64,000 bases of DNA from Burkholderia sp. 9120. Lineage in GTDB: Bacteria; Pseudomonadota; Gammaproteobacteria; Burkholderiales; Burkholderiaceae. The notes beneath the pieces are model-generated. The model made no database searches, had not been told where the DNA came from, and was given only the letters and a program-made list of their open reading frames with translations. Where the stretch lies: contig NZ_JQNA01000002.1 of NCBI RefSeq assembly GCF_000745015.1, positions 1,922,001 to 1,986,000 on the forward strand, written 5' to 3'. The position numbers were made by a program, and so were the translations under genes. Shown one piece after another: positions 61,511 through 64,000 of this stretch (position 1 is its first letter; each line of letters opens with the position of its first letter).

Positions 61511-63589
61511 ATGTCCGAAATCTCCGAAACGCCTGACGGCGCCGCCGCTGCGGCCACCACGGCTGGCATTGCCGCCGCCGCGCCCGCCCCGCGCCCGTTG
61601 CGCGCGATCCTGCCCCTTCCCGATCAGCTGATCAGCCAGATCGCCGCCGGCGAAGTGGTCGAACGGCCGGCCTCGGTGGTCAAGGAGTTGCTGGAAAATG
61701 CCCTTGACGCGGGTGCGCAAACGCTGCGCATTCTACTCGACGAAGGCGGCGTCAAACGCATCTCGATCACCGACGACGGCTGCGGCATTCCCGAGAACGA
61801 ACTCGCGCTTGCGCTGATGCGCCACGCGACCAGCAAGATCCGCTCGCTCGCCGAACTCGAAGCGGTCGGCACGCTCGGGTTCCGCGGCGAGGCGCTGGCT
61901 TCGATCGCATCGGTCGCGCAAATGTCGATCACGAGCCGCACCGCCGACGCGCCGCATGCCGTGCGCGTCGACGCGCAAACCGGCGTGCTGAGCCCCGCCG
62001 CCGGCACCCAGGGCACCACGATCGAAGTCCGCGAGTTGTACTTCAACACGCCCGCGCGCCGCAAATTCCTGAAAAGCGAGCAGACCGAACTCGGCCACTG
62101 CCTGGAGCAGATTCGCCGTGCGGCATTGGCGCGGCCGGACGTCGCGATTTCGGTGCTGCATAACGGCAAGGCGGTCGAGCACTGGAATGCCACCGAACCG
62201 CCTGCGCGGGTCGCGAAGATTCTCGGCGAGACGTTTGCGACCGCTCATCTGCCGCTCGACGAATCCGCCGGACCGCTGGCCGTCTACGGTTGCGCGGGGC
62301 TGCCGACCGCGAGCCGCGGGCGCGCGGATCAGCAGTATTTCTTCGTGAATGGCCGCTTCGTGCGCGACAAGCTACTCACGCACGCCGTGCGCGCCGCTTA
62401 TGAAGACGTGCTGCATGGCGACCGCTATCCGTCGTACGTGCTGTTTCTCGATTTGCCGCCTGAAGCGGTCGACGTGAACGTGCATCCGTCCAAGATCGAA
62501 GTGCGGTTTCGCGATTCGCGCTCGATCCACCAGTTCGTGTTTCATGCCGTGCAACGTTCGCTGGCGCGGCACGCGGGGGCGTCGCCGGAAACCACGGCGG
62601 GTGGGCACGCGGCGCACCTGGAGCCGGCTGTGGGCGGCCCGGCTTCGTTCGGCGCGACGCCGCTCGGCGGTGCGGGGTTTGGGAATGGCGGCAGTTTTGC
62701 TGGTGGCGGTTTCGGCGCAGGTGCGAGCGCAGACGTTGGCGGTTTTGCCAGCGGCGGCAACGGCAGCAGCGGCTTCGGTTCCCCCCAGTCCGGCAACACA
62801 TGGATGCGCCAGGCGCGCATGACGCAAGGCACATTGCCGGTCGCACAACCGCTCGCGTTCTACGACGCCCTGTTCGGCCGCAAAGACCCCAACGCCGGCA
62901 CGACCGAAGGCGCCACGCTCTTCGAAGCGCGCGACTCAGCCACTGACGCACCGTCGCCGTACAACACGTCGGCGTACACATCGCCCGGTTTCAACGCGGC
63001 CGACGAACAACCGCTCGGCTTCGCGCTCGGCCAGATTCACGGCATCTACGTGCTGGCGCAGAACGCGCACGGGCTGGTGATCGTCGACATGCACGCCGCC
63101 CACGAACGCATTCTGTACGAGCAGTTCAAGAACGCGCTGGCCGACCGCTCGATCTCCGTGCAACCGCTGCTGATTCCGCAGAGCATGCAGGCCGATCCGA
63201 TCGAAATCGGCACCGTCGAAGAAGAGCGCGACACGCTCGACGCCCTCGGCTTCGACCTCGCGGTGCTGTCGCCGACCACGCTGGCGATCCGCGCCGTTCC
63301 CGCGCTGCTGAAAGACGCCGACCTGCCGGCACTGGCGCGTGCGGTGCTGTCCGATCTGCACGCGTTCGGCGGCTCGCGCGTATTGACCGAGCGTCAGCAC
63401 GAACTGCTCGGCACGCTGGCGTGCCATCACGCGGTGCGCGCGAACCGGCGTCTCACGCTCGACGAAATGAACGCGCTGCTGCGTCAGATGGAGGCGACCG
63501 AGCGCGCCGATCAGTGCAATCACGGGCGTCCTACGTGGTATCAGTTGACGCTGTCCGATCTCGATCGGCTGTTCATGCGCGGGCAATGA
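61511..63589 (+). CDS. mutL: DNA mismatch repair protein MutL
   Basis: The 692-residue protein has an N-terminal GHKL ATPase ([50 protein letters not shown]), a transducer domain ([26 protein letters not shown]), a long linker, and the C-terminal dimer domain. [12 protein letters not shown] matches the endonuclease motif DQHA(x2)E(x4)E with Met for Gln, as expected in bacteria without MutH. The linker (about 370-430) is strikingly Gly-rich ([20 protein letters not shown]). It couples mismatch recognition by MutS to strand incision. miaA follows after 43 bases. Confidence 0.96.
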   Translation: MSEISETPDGAAAAATTAGIAAAAPAPRPLRAILPLPDQLISQIAAGEVVERPASVVKELLENALDAGAQTLRILLDEGGVKRISITDDGCGIPENELALALMRHATSKIRSLAELEAVGTLGFRGEALASIASVAQMSITSRTADAPHAVRVDAQTGVLSPAAGTQGTTIEVRELYFNTPARRKFLKSEQTELGHCLEQIRRAALARPDVAISVLHNGKAVEHWNATEPPARVAKILGETFATAHLPLDESAGPLAVYGCAGLPTASRGRADQQYFFVNGRFVRDKLLTHAVRAAYEDVLHGDRYPSYVLFLDLPPEAVDVNVHPSKIEVRFRDSRSIHQFVFHAVQRSLARHAGASPETTAGGHAAHLEPAVGGPASFGATPLGGAGFGNGGSFAGGGFGAGASADVGGFASGGNGSSGFGSPQSGNTWMRQARMTQGTLPVAQPLAFYDALFGRKDPNAGTTEGATLFEARDSATDAPSPYNTSAYTSPGFNAADEQPLGFALGQIHGIYVLAQNAHGLVIVDMHAAHERILYEQFKNALADRSISVQPLLIPQSMQADPIEIGTVEEERDTLDALGFDLAVLSPTTLAIRAVPALLKDADLPALARAVLSDLHAFGGSRVLTERQHELLGTLACHHAVRANRRLTLDEMNALLRQMEATERADQCNHGRPTWYQLTLSDLDRLFMRGQ

Positions 63590-63632
63590 TCGTGCGCTTG
63601 ATGACGTCGCTTCAACGCGGGCGGGCGCGCCC

Positions 63633-64000
63633 ATGAGTTCGAACACCGCAACGCCGATCCCTTGTCTGCTGGGCCCGACCGCGTCCGGCAAAACTGCCGC
63701 CGCGCTTGCACTGGCCGCGCGACGGCCGGTGGAAATCATCAGTGTCGATTCGGCGCTGGTGTATCGCGAGATGGATATCGGCACCGCCAAACCGACCGAC
63801 GACGAGCTCGCGCTGGCGCCGCATCATCTGATCGATATCGTCGATCCCACCGACGCCTATTCGGCCGCGCAATTTCGCGCGGACACGTTGCGACTGACCG
63901 GCGAGATCCACGCGCGTGGACGTCTACCGCTGCTGGTCGGCGGCACCATGCTGTACTACAAGGCGCTCACGCAAGGCCTGAACGACCTGCCCGCCGCCGA
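63633..64000 (+). CDS. miaA: tRNA dimethylallyltransferase, N-terminal part
   Basis: About 122 residues are visible before the window ends. The P-loop [37 protein letters not shown] with the substrate-binding Asp-Ser, and [20 protein letters not shown] are MiaA signatures. The enzyme adds a dimethylallyl group to A37 of tRNAs reading codons that start with U. mutL-miaA order is conserved in many proteobacteria. Confidence 0.96.
   Translation, partial: MSSNTATPIPCLLGPTASGKTAAALALAARRPVEIISVDSALVYREMDIGTAKPTDDELALAPHHLIDIVDPTDAYSAAQFRADTLRLTGEIHARGRLPLLVGGTMLYYKALTQGLNDLPAA

Overview
The window is high-GC DNA from a betaproteobacterium, most likely Paraburkholderia or Burkholderia. The evidence is MutL followed by MiaA, two DUF4148 proteins, a QsdR-like TetR regulator, a complete malonate decarboxylase operon, a SET-HU pair, and codon use typical of the group. 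Much of it is accessory DNA: two decayed integrases, a large serine recombinase, a plasmid-type replication initiator with iterons, several insertion sequences, and two direct copies of a tRNA-Lys 3' end.

Layout. 0-3.1 kb: the end of a PqiA-like membrane protein and a copper P-type ATPase. 3.2-5.0 kb: a decayed copy of a SET-HU block whose better-preserved copy lies at 15.2-17.4 kb. Between them are a frameshifted integrase, a giant CheB-CheR hybrid kinase, a Crp-type regulator cut short at a MITE-like repeat region, and a tandem winged-helix protein resembling the DNA-binding half of an IS630 transposase. 18.4-26 kb: a plasmid- or ICE-like module with serine recombinase, divergent regulator, TrfA-like initiator with about five 22-bp direct repeats at its 3' end, and a C5-methyltransferase homologue whose catalytic Cys is Ser. 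26.4-31.6 kb: a second methyltransferase with intact motifs, then an IS21 element that has removed most of an MBL-fold (ComEC-like) gene but left its membrane-protein partner.

31.9-57.9 kb is bracketed by 48-bp direct repeats containing the 3' end of tRNA-Lys(TTT), so it looks like an island of about 26 kb. It holds an OLD-type ATPase-nuclease, a 5'-rearranged integrase joined to an AHH-nuclease/Imm11 toxin-immunity remnant, a FixL/FixJ-like system, the mdc operon (with MdcC fused to MdcD), a secreted hydrolase, DUF4148 proteins, LytS/LytT-like and NarX/NarL-like two-component pairs, a MipA porin-like protein, and a TetR regulator divergent from a beta-propeller lipoprotein. From about 58 kb the content looks like core chromosome: outer-membrane protein, MscS, DedA, MutL, MiaA.

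Functionally, the mdc genes form one tightly overlapping operon for growth on malonate. The 18-26 kb genes form several short translationally coupled operons that share a TATACGTA-type promoter motif. No homology search was possible, so family calls rest on motifs read directly from the translated sequence.
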